A DNA stretch of 64,000 nucleotides from Colwellia marinimaniae (lineage in GTDB: Bacteria > Pseudomonadota > Gammaproteobacteria > Enterobacterales > Alteromonadaceae): the NCBI RefSeq assembly GCF_002207865.1, contig NZ_BDQM01000016.1, positions 18,792 through 82,791 on the forward strand. Direction: 5' to 3'. Of the stretch, positions 9,712 through 18,016 are shown piece by piece. The translations under genes were made by a program, and so were the position numbers. The notes beneath the pieces are model-generated. The model was not told the origin of the DNA, did not search any database, and was given only the letters and a program-made list of their open reading frames with translations. How positions within the stretch are numbered: the stretch's first letter is position 1; each line of letters opens with the position of its first letter.

Positions 9712-9749
9712 AAAAACGGCAGCTGAATTCAACGTCAATGCCGTTTTTT
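9712..9749 (+). terminator. ilvC rho-independent terminator
   Basis: AAAAACGGCA (9712-9721) pairs with TGCCGTTTTT (9739-9748), followed by further T, 37 nt after the ilvC stop. Confidence 0.75.
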
Positions 9750-9766
9750 ATTGCCTGGATATTTAA

Positions 9767-10030
9767 TACCAATTTGATTAAATTTCTTCCCAACTCAGAG
9801 CTATACTCGATGTTCAATAATTAGGCAAACTCGTTTCGGTTTAGTCACTCTAAATCAAATGAATTTAACGAAGTTAGTGGGCATCGAGTAAGCTCCCAAG
9901 GGCGAGTTTAAAAGGCTTACACGCTGCGTTATTGATTTTTGAGAAGGGAATAACCATTCTCTTCAAACAATGCCTTGCCTCTAAGCCTTTTATCTCTCGC
10001 TGAGTGGGAAAGAACTTAATCAATTTGGTA
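9767..10030. mobile_element. MITE-like non-coding element, about 264 bp
   Basis: The ends are imperfect inverted repeats of about 30 bp. The left end begins TACCAATTTGATTAA and continues through TTTCTTCCCAACTCAG. The right end read on the minus strand begins TACCAAATTGATTAA and continues TTCTTTCCCACTCAG. TAA flanks both ends and may be a target duplication. There is no convincing coding frame. A further internal inverted pair (ACTCGATG / CATCGAGT) is present. It ends about 60 bp before ppnP and may alter that gene's promoter. Confidence 0.7.
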
Positions 10031-10091
10031 TAAGTGAAAATTTTGCTATTAATTGCCGAACATTAAAAACGTCTTAACAAGGAACAAACCT

Positions 10092-10406
10092 ATGTCAGAG
10101 TTCAAACAAGTTACCATAAGCAAAGCCGCCAATGTCTATTTCGATGGCAAAGTCACCAGCCGTAAAATTACCTTTAGTGATGGTAGTTTTAAAACCTTAG
10201 GCATTATGATGCCAGGTGATTATAAGTTTGCCACCAATGAACAAGAACTGATGGAAATTACCGCCGGAGAGTGTGAAGTTTTACTTAGCGGTGCCAGTGA
10301 TTGGCAAAGTATCAGCGCCGGACAATCTTTTAACGTTGAAGCTAATAGCTCCTTTGAGATCAAAGCTAAAACCTTAGTGGATTATTGTTGTACTTATATA
10401 AGCTAA
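10092..10406 (+). CDS. ppnP: Pyrimidine/purine nucleoside phosphorylase PpnP
   Basis: A 104-residue cupin-fold protein of the YaiE/PpnP (DUF1255) family. It has YFDGKVTSRKITFSDG, TLGIMMPGDYKFATNEQELMEI, then the cupin-like SGASDWQSISAGQSFNV. The E. coli protein catalyses phosphorolysis of several nucleosides in salvage. ATG at 10092 is chosen for its AAGGAA site 7 nt upstream; the frame remains open slightly further. It stands alone between a MITE-like element and ilvD. Confidence 0.88.
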   Translation: MSEFKQVTISKAANVYFDGKVTSRKITFSDGSFKTLGIMMPGDYKFATNEQELMEITAGECEVLLSGASDWQSISAGQSFNVEANSSFEIKAKTLVDYCCTYIS

Positions 10407-10428
10407 CTAATTTACTGATTACTATTAG

Positions 10429-10459
10429 TTAACATTAGACGCTATTGCGCCAATGTTAA
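10429..10459. terminator. Hairpin between ppnP and ilvD
   Basis: TTAACATT (10429-10436) pairs with AATGTTAA (10452-10459), with a smaller CGC/GCG stem inside. It follows ppnP by 22 nt. No long T run is present, so it is a weak terminator candidate. Confidence 0.4.
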
Positions 10460-10685
10460 TATTACTTGACCACTTCAGACAATATCTTTTTCAATTCGCC
10501 TTGTTGTGGTGAGCATACTCTGGGTTTGTTGAGATATCGAAGCTGCTCGCTGGACAAGGGTAAGCAGGTCTAACTTTAGGGTACTGGTCGCATTCATAGC
10601 CAAAGCGTAACCCTCGATGGTGGGCCTGCTATCAGCGAGCACCTGAGCCGATAAAGCATCAGGTGCTGCAAACCTATCACGCGAA
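10460..10685. other. Non-coding gap downstream of ilvD
   Basis: No start-to-stop gene is evident. The minus strand has an open stretch of about 65 codons right after ilvD (…LKLDLLTLVQRAASISQQ) without a plausible start codon, which may be a gene fragment or chance. A 9-bp inverted repeat, AGCACCTGA / TCAGGTGCT (10638-10667), may be the ilvD transcript end but lacks a T run. Confidence 0.3.
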
Positions 10686-12365
10686 TTAGTCTATTTCATC
10701 GGTAACACAGCCCAGCGATGCTGATTTTACTGTGGCGATATATTTTCTTAGTACGCCGCTGGTTGCCCGGTAAGCAGGTTTTACCCAAGCTGCTTTTCGC
10801 TTGGCGATTTCAGCCTCATCGACCTTTAGCTCTAAAGTGTTCGAGATAGCATCAATGCGGATAATGTCACCATTTTGTACCAAACCAATCAAGCCGCCTT
10901 CAGAAGCTTCTGGGGTAATATGGCCAACAACAAAACCGTGAGAACCACCGGAAAATCGACCATCGGTGATTAAAGCCACGTCATTGCCAAGGCCAGCACC
11001 CATTACTGCGGAAGTGGGTTTAAGCATTTCTGGCATACCTGGGCCACCTTTGGGTCCAGAATAACGAATAACAATCACATCACCTTTTTGTACCTCTGCT
11101 GAGATACCTTTAATGGCGGCAAATTCATCTTCATAAACTCTGGCCGGACCTTCAAATATTTCGCCTTCTTTACCGGTGATTTTTGCTACCGAACCTTCAA
11201 CCGCCAGGTTACCATAAAGAATTTGTAAGTGACCCGTTGCTTTCAAAGGATTATCAATAGGTCGGATGATATCTTGGCCTGCGGGCAGACCAGGTACATC
11301 AGCCAGATTTTCCGCGATTGTTTTACCAGTAACGGTCAAACAATCGCCGTGCAATAAACCTTCAGCCAATAAATATTTCATTACTGCCGGAATGCCGCCA
11401 ATCGCATGTAAATCTTGCATCAAGTATTCACCCGATGGCTTTAAGTTGGCCAAGAAGGGGGTCTTGTCAGCCATAGCTTGGAAATCATCTAGGGTTAAGT
11501 CAACGCCACAGGCACGCGCCATGGCAATCATGTGCATAGTGGCGTTGGTGGAACCGCCTAAAATCATGATGATGCGCAAGGCATTTTCAAAGGCCTTTTT
11601 GGTCATAATGTCTTTTGGTTTGATGTCTTTTTCCATCAAGTTTCTGATGGCAGCACCCACTTTGGTCAATTCAACTTTTTTCTCATCACTAACCGCTGGG
11701 TTGGAAGACGAGTAGGGTAGACTCATGCCTAACGCTTCAATGGCGGAAGACATGGTATTAGCCGTGTACATGCCACCACAGGCGCCAGCGCCGGGGATAG
11801 CATTTTGAATGATACCCTTATAATCTTCGTCAGTGATCACGCCCTGTAATTTTTTGCCGTAAGCTTCGAAAGCAGAAACAATGTTCAAGTCTTCACCTTT
11901 CCACTTTCCTGCTTTGATAGTACCGCCATAAACTAAAATAGCCGGACGATTTAAACGCGCTAAAGCAATCATAGCCCCGGGCATGTTTTTATCACAGCCA
12001 ACCACTGGCACAATGGCATCATAATACTGAGCGCCAGCGACCGTTTCGATAGAATCAGCAATGATGTCACGGGAAACCAGCGAATATTTCATGCCCTCAG
12101 TGCCATTGGCAATACCATCACTTACCCCGATGGTGTGAAATATTAAGCCCACCAAGTCAGCTGCTTTTACGCTGGTTTTGACCTGTTTAGCCAGGTCGTT
12201 TAAGTGCATGTTGCACGGGTTTCCTTCCCATCCGGTAGAAACAATACCAACCTGAGCTTTTTTCATGTCTTCTTCGGTCAAACCAATGGCATATAGCATG
12301 GCTTGTGAAGCAGGTTGTGATTCGTCTAAAGTGATTGTTTTTGAATATTTATTAATTTCTGACAT
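10686..12365 (-). CDS. ilvD: Dihydroxy-acid dehydratase, short (about 560 aa) type
   Basis: Dehydrates the dihydroxy acids to 2-oxo acids in valine and isoleucine synthesis using an Fe-S cluster. Cysteines C51 (EGNPCNMHL), C124 (GCDKNMPG) and C196 ([11 protein letters not shown]) are the likely ligands. At 559 aa it is clearly shorter than the 616-aa enterobacterial IlvD. Its N-terminus (NKYSKTIT, then [13 protein letters not shown]) resembles what I recall of Bacteroidota proteins. It is not in the ilvGMA operon but alone about 5.6 kb away, with its own upstream gap. Function is secure; foreign origin is an inference. Confidence 0.94.
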   Translation of the reverse strand: MSEINKYSKTITLDESQPASQAMLYAIGLTEEDMKKAQVGIVSTGWEGNPCNMHLNDLAKQVKTSVKAADLVGLIFHTIGVSDGIANGTEGMKYSLVSRDIIADSIETVAGAQYYDAIVPVVGCDKNMPGAMIALARLNRPAILVYGGTIKAGKWKGEDLNIVSAFEAYGKKLQGVITDEDYKGIIQNAIPGAGACGGMYTANTMSSAIEALGMSLPYSSSNPAVSDEKKVELTKVGAAIRNLMEKDIKPKDIMTKKAFENALRIIMILGGSTNATMHMIAMARACGVDLTLDDFQAMADKTPFLANLKPSGEYLMQDLHAIGGIPAVMKYLLAEGLLHGDCLTVTGKTIAENLADVPGLPAGQDIIRPIDNPLKATGHLQILYGNLAVEGSVAKITGKEGEIFEGPARVYEDEFAAIKGISAEVQKGDVIVIRYSGPKGGPGMPEMLKPTSAVMGAGLGNDVALITDGRFSGGSHGFVVGHITPEASEGGLIGLVQNGDIIRIDAISNTLELKVDEAEIAKRKAAWVKPAYRATSGVLRKYIATVKSASLGCVTDEID

Positions 12366-12698
12366 GAGTATTAGTGTTTTGGCTTATTAATGTCCACCAT
12401 CATAGAGTTTTCTCTTAAATAAAACTAGCCGATAGCGGGCATTTTTTCTTCTGAGATATAACCAGAGCCAGTGACTTAAAGGTGAACAATAAGTGGTCAG
12501 TGATAAAAAGACAGCTTGAGGCAGACCGTATTAACGTGTGCGCTGGTTGCTAGTAAACCTTTAATATCATACAGGCAAAAAGAACAGTGTAACCAAGAGC
12601 CTAGCTAGAAATAACTTGCTTTGCAGTTAACAGTCAATTAACGTGTGATCAGAAATAATTCTCAGTTAAATTCATATCATTAGAAGGTAAATTTATTT
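12366..12698. other. Divergent intergenic region, ilvD / qmcA
   Basis: A 333-bp AT-rich gap between divergent genes, which must hold both promoters. I see no clear operator, hairpin or small gene. A GAAGG ribosome site stands before the qmcA ATG. Confidence 0.3.
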
Positions 12699-13670
12699 AT
12701 GGACAATATCTTGTTAAGCTTACTCACTAACCCGCTTGTCTGGGTGACGATTGTTATTTTATACACCCTAAAAAAGGGTGTCTATTTTGTGCCGCAAAAC
12801 CGTGGCTATGTTGTTTATACCTTAGGGAAATACACCAAAACCCTATCGGCGGGTTTAAATTTTCTTATTCCTTACGTACAAACAGTGGCGGCTGATCGAA
12901 ATTTAAAAGAGCAATCGTTAGAAATAATCTCTCAGCCAGCCATCACCAAAGATAATATCACCTTGGATATAGACGGTATTTTGTTTATGAAAGTTATCGA
13001 TGCCGCTGCCGCGACCAATAACATTACCGATTATAAAACGTCCGTTGTGCAACTTGCCATGACCTCAATGCGTAATGCTATTGGTTCGATGGAGTTAGAT
13101 GAATGTTTCCAAAATCGTGATGCTATCAATGCGCAAATTTTAGGTGCTATGACTGAAGCGACCGCACCTTGGGGCGTTATGGTGACGCGTTATGAAATTA
13201 AAGATATCACCCCGCCGCAAACCATTCGTGAAGATATGGAAAAACAAATGACGGCAGAGCGAGAAAAACGTTCGGTGATTTTAACCGCTGAAGGGGTTAA
13301 AACCTCCGCCATTACCGAAGCTGAAGGTTTAAAACAAGCGCGTGTTTTAGATGCAGAAGCGGCAAAAGCAGAGCAAGTATTAGCGGCACAAGCCACTAAA
13401 GAATCACAAATATTAGAGGCAACCGGTAAAGCTGAAGCGATACGTTTAGTGGCTGAAGCCGATGCTAGTGCCTTAGAGGTGGTGGGTAATGTCGCCAATA
13501 CTGAACAAGGTCGAGCGGCGGTAACCTTGACCTTAGCGCAAGATGCTATTAAGGCGCATCTTGCCATAGCGAATGAAAGTACTATAGTGCTAACCGATGG
13601 TAAAACCGGTGATAACATTGCCAATACTGTTGCCCAAGCGATTGCGGTATCGAGTAGTTTAAAGCTTTAA
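12699..13670 (+). CDS. qmcA: SPFH/Band 7 membrane protein (QmcA-like stomatin)
   Basis: A 323-residue stomatin-type protein. It has one N-terminal membrane helix, then the SPFH domain with VPQNRGYVVYTLGKYTKTLSAGLNFLIPY and DGILFMKVIDAAAATNNI, then a long alanine/glutamate-rich coiled coil (about residues 190-270, AEGLKQARVLDAEAAKAEQ). SPFH proteins form large membrane assemblies; QmcA in E. coli associates with FtsH/HflKC-type quality control. The NfeD-like gene 36 nt downstream is its usual partner, supporting the call. Confidence 0.88.
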   Translation: MDNILLSLLTNPLVWVTIVILYTLKKGVYFVPQNRGYVVYTLGKYTKTLSAGLNFLIPYVQTVAADRNLKEQSLEIISQPAITKDNITLDIDGILFMKVIDAAAATNNITDYKTSVVQLAMTSMRNAIGSMELDECFQNRDAINAQILGAMTEATAPWGVMVTRYEIKDITPPQTIREDMEKQMTAEREKRSVILTAEGVKTSAITEAEGLKQARVLDAEAAKAEQVLAAQATKESQILEATGKAEAIRLVAEADASALEVVGNVANTEQGRAAVTLTLAQDAIKAHLAIANESTIVLTDGKTGDNIANTVAQAIAVSSSLKL

Positions 13671-13706
13671 TGTTGCTAAGAGTTAAAGGTAAGGAATTAT
13701 ATTAAT

Positions 13707-14168
13707 ATGCAGACCTTTTTAGAAAACCATCAACTTATCTGGTATGCCATCGCGGGTTTAAGTCTAGTGCTTGAGTTAGGTATTATGGGCTTAAGTGGCC
13801 CGTTATTATTCTTTGCTATCGCCAGCGCTCTCACTGGGGTGTTAATCAGTGTCGGACTTATTGACGGTTGGCAAAATGAAATATTGGTGGTTGGGGTATT
13901 ATCTGCTGTTATTACCTTGTTGCTGTGGAAGCCGTTAAAGAAGATGCAAAACTCCCGCAGCAAAACCGATGATTCCAGCGATATGATAGGTTTGCAAGTA
14001 CCGGTAAGTGATGATATTACCAAAGCTAGTGGTAGTATTCGTTACTCAGGACTTAATTGGCCGGCGCGTTTAGCTGATGATGTTGATATTGAGGTAATTG
14101 AAAGTAATAGCCAATGTACTATTGTGGCGATTACGGGAAACACTATGTTGGTTGCGCCAATTAACTAA
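13707..14168 (+). CDS. NfeD-family membrane protein (YbbJ-like)
   Basis: A 153-residue protein with two or three membrane helices in the first 80 residues, then a small OB-fold domain (MIGLQVPVSDDITKASGSIRYSGLNWPARLADD, ending in a beta strand). This is the short NfeD type that accompanies SPFH proteins, corresponding to YbbJ beside QmcA in E. coli. It is probably co-transcribed with the preceding gene and ends at a strong terminator. Its molecular role is unproven; it may tether or support the stomatin assembly. Confidence 0.85.
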   Translation: MQTFLENHQLIWYAIAGLSLVLELGIMGLSGPLLFFAIASALTGVLISVGLIDGWQNEILVVGVLSAVITLLLWKPLKKMQNSRSKTDDSSDMIGLQVPVSDDITKASGSIRYSGLNWPARLADDVDIEVIESNSQCTIVAITGNTMLVAPIN

Positions 14169-14206
14169 CTCACTATTCTTTTAAAGTAATTTATCAGAGT
14201 TATTAT

Positions 14207-14246
14207 AAACCAGTACGAATATCATTATTCGTACTGGTTTTTTATT
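14207..14246 (+). terminator. Terminator after the qmcA/nfeD pair
   Basis: A perfect 15-bp stem (14207-14221 with 14226-14240, loop TCAT) is followed by T-rich sequence on the plus strand. Confidence 0.88.
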
Positions 14247-14263
14247 GTCAATTTCTTACGTAT

Positions 14264-15637
14264 TTACTTATAAATACGTTCAGCCCAGCGGGCTAAGCCT
14301 GAGGTGACACTACCAAAATGGTCACCGACAATCAGTGGGATGCCAGGCATTTGTTGCTGTAAAAACTCACTCAGCACCGGTGATTTTGCTGTACCGCCGG
14401 TAACAAAAATAACATCAGGCTGACATTGGGCTTCTGCCACGGCCGATGTCATCAACTGAGCTATCTGATCGAGAGTTCGAATATTTGCTTGTTTTAACAT
14501 TGCTCGAGAGACAGTTATCGCTAAGTTTTCATGAATATCATCTAGATGAATGATTTGCTCTTCATGATCAGATAAGCCAATTTTGGCTTGCTCAGCGGCA
14601 TTGACTAGTTGATAACTGAGTTTGTGATCGTGGACAGTTAGTAAACGTGACACCAACTCGCTTTCTTGCGCATCTAGGCTTAATAGTTCTAGTTCACGTC
14701 TATTTTTGGCGCTATAAAACTCGGTTTGTGCATTAATATTATTGATTGCCAGAGCTTGTCTAAAGTTTGCGCTGGGCATAGGTTTACCTGTTTTTAGTAA
14801 ACTGTTCATGCCCAAGCTTGGCATGATACCTTGCAAGGCTAATTGAATATCAAAGTCATTACCGGCAACACGAACACCTGCATGCGCGAGCAGATGCTCG
14901 TTACGATTATCATGTTCAACGAAATCTGGGCCCATTAGTAACATTGAACAATCGCTGGTGCCACCACCAATATCTACCACTAATACCCGAGTTTCTTTAG
15001 TAAGAGATGCTTCAAATTCAAAACCTGCAGCGACGGGTTCATATTGAAACTCAACATCTTTAAAACCAACACGTTTTGCCGCTTTAGTTAAGACACTAAT
15101 GGCCTGTCGGTTACTTTCCTCGCCATGTAAACCTTGGAAGTTAATCGGGCGACCGATAACCGTTTGGGTCACTTCTTTTTGTAAGGCTTGCTCGGTGAGA
15201 TTTTTTACATTGCTCATCATGCAAGCGACAATATCTTCAAAAAATTGAATTTGTGTGTTTGCTAAACCACTAGCACCTAAAAATGATTTCGGCGATTTGA
15301 TGTAGTAGCCTTCTTCTGGATCTTGAAGATATTGTGTTAAGGCGCTTTTACCAAAGAGTAATTCACTGGAGATACCGTCAAATTTTAACTCGCGTAGTGC
15401 CGATTGGCCTTTTTGTAGCTGATGTCTACGCTCAGCAATATAGTCTGCTTGTTGTGGCGCCGCTAATTGTTGCGATAGCCAACTACTAATAACATCGCGA
15501 CTTGGCGCATATAGATTAGAAGCAATGTATGACTCATTACCTAACTTATTACCGAGTAAAGGAATAATGTGGGGTTGGCCGTTGCGCATAGTGGCGACAC
15601 TACAATTAGACGTACCGTAATCGAAACCTATCATCAT
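14264..15637 (-). CDS. yegD: Hsp70-like protein YegD
   Basis: A 457-residue member of the actin/Hsp70 ATPase superfamily. It begins IGFDYGTSNCSVA (phosphate loop 1) and has VLVVDIGGGTSDCSMLL (phosphate 2) and FVTGGTAKSPVL (adenosine loop). The segment IKSPKSFLGASGL and the GRPINFQGL motif are typical of YegD. It lacks the substrate-binding and lid domains of DnaK, so it is an Hsp70-like ATPase of uncertain client. It stands alone. The start could be either of two adjacent ATGs (15637 or 15634). Confidence 0.9.
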   Translation of the reverse strand: MMIGFDYGTSNCSVATMRNGQPHIIPLLGNKLGNESYIASNLYAPSRDVISSWLSQQLAAPQQADYIAERRHQLQKGQSALRELKFDGISSELLFGKSALTQYLQDPEEGYYIKSPKSFLGASGLANTQIQFFEDIVACMMSNVKNLTEQALQKEVTQTVIGRPINFQGLHGEESNRQAISVLTKAAKRVGFKDVEFQYEPVAAGFEFEASLTKETRVLVVDIGGGTSDCSMLLMGPDFVEHDNRNEHLLAHAGVRVAGNDFDIQLALQGIMPSLGMNSLLKTGKPMPSANFRQALAINNINAQTEFYSAKNRRELELLSLDAQESELVSRLLTVHDHKLSYQLVNAAEQAKIGLSDHEEQIIHLDDIHENLAITVSRAMLKQANIRTLDQIAQLMTSAVAEAQCQPDVIFVTGGTAKSPVLSEFLQQQMPGIPLIVGDHFGSVTSGLARWAERIYK

Positions 15638-15758
15638 TAATACCTATGAGAATACCTGGAAGAAAAAGGTCGCGTAGCATACTCAGTTAATCAGTGATTC
15701 ACAAGACTTTGTCAGTTAAAATGGCAAAAATAATCTCGAAAATTCAAGGGTCTCTATA

Positions 15759-16148
15759 ATGAAATTAAGTAAAACCAATCAAAAAATTGATAATAATGTC
15801 TGTAAAGCGTTAACGGTTGCATGTGAGTCTTCTTTGCATGACGTTGCCGGTTTTGTTTGGTTAACCCATAGGGCGAATTACACTAATTTTCCGGCCAGCT
15901 TAGTGATCACTTGTGTGTTTAATACCGATGAAGAAGTGGCTGCGATGAAAGCAGAGCAGCAAGATGAAGTATTACGCTTGAGTATTCAAAAGCAATTATT
16001 AAAAGTGGGCGTAGTGGTTAAAAATATTAAACAGAGTGTGCACTTTGATAGTGAGGAAGCTTGTCAGCGACAACACCGCGGGGAATGGGCTGATCGCCTA
16101 GCATTGAGCGTAGTAAAACAAAAACCTAATGCTCGACGTGTTCATTAA
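15759..16148 (+). CDS. Conserved gammaproteobacterial protein of unknown function
   Basis: A 129-residue soluble protein containing AGFVWLTHRANYTNFPASLVITCVFNTDEE and a C-terminal basic tail. It resembles a small Alteromonadales family that some annotations call Fis family. I see no Fis-type helix-turn-helix at the C-terminus to support that name. It has no signal peptide or membrane segment. It is divergent from yegD and is the last conserved gene before the accessory island. Function unknown. Confidence 0.65.
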   Translation: MKLSKTNQKIDNNVCKALTVACESSLHDVAGFVWLTHRANYTNFPASLVITCVFNTDEEVAAMKAEQQDEVLRLSIQKQLLKVGVVVKNIKQSVHFDSEEACQRQHRGEWADRLALSVVKQKPNARRVH

Positions 16149-16399
16149 GAGGAGTCTTTAATATAGGGTAATAATAGCTTCAAAGATGATAATCTTTCTT
16201 GATTATTAATAGCTATTGATAGTAAGGAATTGAACACATCTACCAGCCTAATTTTTTATCACCAAGCTATAGTTGCATGATAATTAAAATAATTGAGTAG
16301 AATATTTTAGGTTGTGTTTCTAACTCAACTTGGTGCGCTTTGCGGAAGTTAGCTTAAAAATATTTGCGATATATTTTCTAATAAATATTTTATGTCATG

Positions 16400-16419
16400 T
16401 TACTGAGCCGGCTCAGTAA
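16400..16419. promoter_or_regulatory. Perfect 20-bp palindrome upstream of the Fic gene
   Basis: TTACTGAGCCGGCTCAGTAA is exactly self-complementary, with no spacer, and stands 191 bp before the Fic start in an otherwise very AT-rich 462-bp gap (16149-16610). There is no T run, so it is unlikely to be a terminator. It may be an operator or recombination relic. The rest of the gap holds no gene I can support. Confidence 0.4.
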
Positions 16420-16610
16420 TAAGCTGTTAAAGCTCTCTCATATTCCACTGTATTAATCATATATCTGTAGTAATGAACAAAGTCTTTGTATGTAGTTAGT
16501 AGATCTACTATTATGTAGTTATTGAACGGGTTGTTTTGTAGTTAATGCTTTATGTGTGTGTGCTTAATTAATTATAAAAACAATCACTTATGTGGCTTTG
16601 GTGTAGATAA

Positions 16611-17753
16611 ATGAATAGCAGAAACGAGTTTAACCTCAGAGTGGTTAGTCCAAGTTTTGATTCTGAGTTGACAGATTCTTTGATTGAGTTAAATCATTTA
16701 AGAAAATTAAAATTACAAGGTACAACAGCCCCTTGGATATTTTTTCAATTAAAACATATATTTCATATTTTGGAGAGTGTGGGGTCTGCAAGGATTGAAG
16801 GAAATAGAACTACGATTTCAGAATATATTGAAAGAAAAATCGAAAATAAAGAAAGATCGAACGAAAGGTTTTCAGAGATTGCAAATGTTGAAGCTGCTAT
16901 GGAATTTATTGAAGATAGCATTAGTGAGGGGACTGAATTCACTCACCACTTTATTAAACAGTTGCACCAGTTAGTCGTTGGAGAATTAACCGACGAAGGC
17001 GATCGAACTCCAGGTGCTTATAGAACTTGGAATGTAGAAATATCTCAGTCTGATCATACGCCACCGGATCATATTCAAGTTCAATCGTATATGGACGAAT
17101 TTATTGACTTTATCAATCAAGATGGAGCGGATAAATACGATTTATTAAAAACTGCTATAGCACACCATAGGTTCACTTGGATTCACCCTTTTGGAAATGG
17201 TAACGGCAGAGTCGTAAGATTGCTTACTTATGCTTTAATGATTAAGTATGGTTTCAATGTCAAAGATGGAAAGATTATTAACCCAACGGCAGTCTTTTGC
17301 AATGATAGAGACAAGTATTATGAACGTTTGTCTGAAGCTGATTTAGGTACTGATGAAAGCTTATTAAATTGGTGTGACTACGTATTAACCGGAATTTTAG
17401 AAGAAGTAACTAAAGTTAATAAACTGCTAGATTTTGACTTTCTATATAAGAATATTCTAGTGCCTACTATTAGCTTAGGTGCGGAAAGAGGATATCTTAA
17501 TAAAGAAGAAGCAAAGGTTTTGAATATAGGAATATTAAAACAAAGCTTCAAGGCAAGTGAACTTGATGAAGCACTTGAAGGTTTAACTAGTCGACAGAGA
17601 ACACATCTTCTATCAAAGATGAAAGAATCTGGGTTTATTAGACCATTAAAAGAGAATGGTCGAACTTATTACGTTAGTTTCATGAATAACTTTCTAATGA
17701 GGAGTCTTATTCAGATACTAGAGAAAGAGAACTTCATTCCAGCTATAGATTAG
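16611..17753 (+). CDS. Fic-domain protein (putative AMP transferase) in an integron-type cassette
   Basis: A 380-residue Fic protein. The active-site motif HPFGNGNGR starts at H192 in the form HPFx[D/E/N]GNGR, so the catalytic histidine and anion-binding loop are intact. An N-terminal inhibitory motif of the [S/T]xxxE[G/N] type is visible as SARIEGN (S59, E63), so it should be a self-inhibited class II Fic enzyme. The C-terminal region (about 310-375) looks like a winged helix. Fic enzymes usually transfer AMP from ATP to a protein hydroxyl; the target here is unknown. No antitoxin gene is adjacent. The stop codon lies 3 nt before an attC site. Confidence 0.88.
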   Translation: MNSRNEFNLRVVSPSFDSELTDSLIELNHLRKLKLQGTTAPWIFFQLKHIFHILESVGSARIEGNRTTISEYIERKIENKERSNERFSEIANVEAAMEFIEDSISEGTEFTHHFIKQLHQLVVGELTDEGDRTPGAYRTWNVEISQSDHTPPDHIQVQSYMDEFIDFINQDGADKYDLLKTAIAHHRFTWIHPFGNGNGRVVRLLTYALMIKYGFNVKDGKIINPTAVFCNDRDKYYERLSEADLGTDESLLNWCDYVLTGILEEVTKVNKLLDFDFLYKNILVPTISLGAERGYLNKEEAKVLNIGILKQSFKASELDEALEGLTSRQRTHLLSKMKESGFIRPLKENGRTYYVSFMNNFLMRSLIQILEKENFIPAID

Positions 17754-17756
17754 TCG

Positions 17757-17856
17757 CCTTAACAAGCCATTCAAACGGACAAATTACAGTTGGCTTTTTG
17801 TTCGTGCCTCACTTATTTTAGCCAACTGCAATTTGCCGCTTAATGGGGCGTTATGC
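17757..17856 (+). other. attC-type integron recombination site (site 1)
   Basis: The left arm (CTTAACAAGCCATTCAAACG through CAGTTGGCT) and the right arm (AGCCAACTGCAATTTGCC through GGGGCGTTATGC) are complementary nearly end to end, with a few unpaired bases, around a loop of about 25 nt. The outer boxes carry the AAC and GTT triplets where an integron integrase cuts. Orientation and position just behind the Fic stop are those of a gene cassette. The call rests on structure, not on a database match. Confidence 0.82.
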
Positions 17857-17860
17857 CTAT

Positions 17861-17952
17861 TAAAAATATAAAAATATAACAAAAAATATAACAGACACCC
17901 ACTCAAAAAAAATATAACAGACACCTAAAAATATAACAGACACCCACTCAAA
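17861..17952 (+). repeat. REP-like direct repeats at the left end of the RAYT element
   Basis: The unit AATATAACAGACACC occurs three times, twice extended by CACTCAAA, with an extra partial AAAATATAAC copy in front. The inverse of its core (TTTGAGTGGGTGTCT) occurs at 19171-19185 beyond the transposase gene. The pair therefore brackets that gene like element ends. Confidence 0.7.
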
Positions 17953-18016
17953 TGGAAATAATGAGTGACTCTACTATGCTTAAATAATCATCAATAAATT
18001 TCCATTGAGAGTTATT

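Noticed and set aside
13190..13624. 144-residue minus-strand frame in qmcA
   Set aside because: Antisense of the Ala/Glu-rich coiled coil; no family features and no ribosome site.
16149..16610. Hidden antitoxin gene upstream of the Fic gene
   Set aside because: No start-to-stop frame with a ribosome site was found, and the Fic protein already carries its own inhibitory motif.
17861..17952. CRISPR-like array of short repeats
   Set aside because: The copies are nearly contiguous, lack unique spacers of even size, and have an inverted partner beyond the transposase gene; they fit REP-like element ends.
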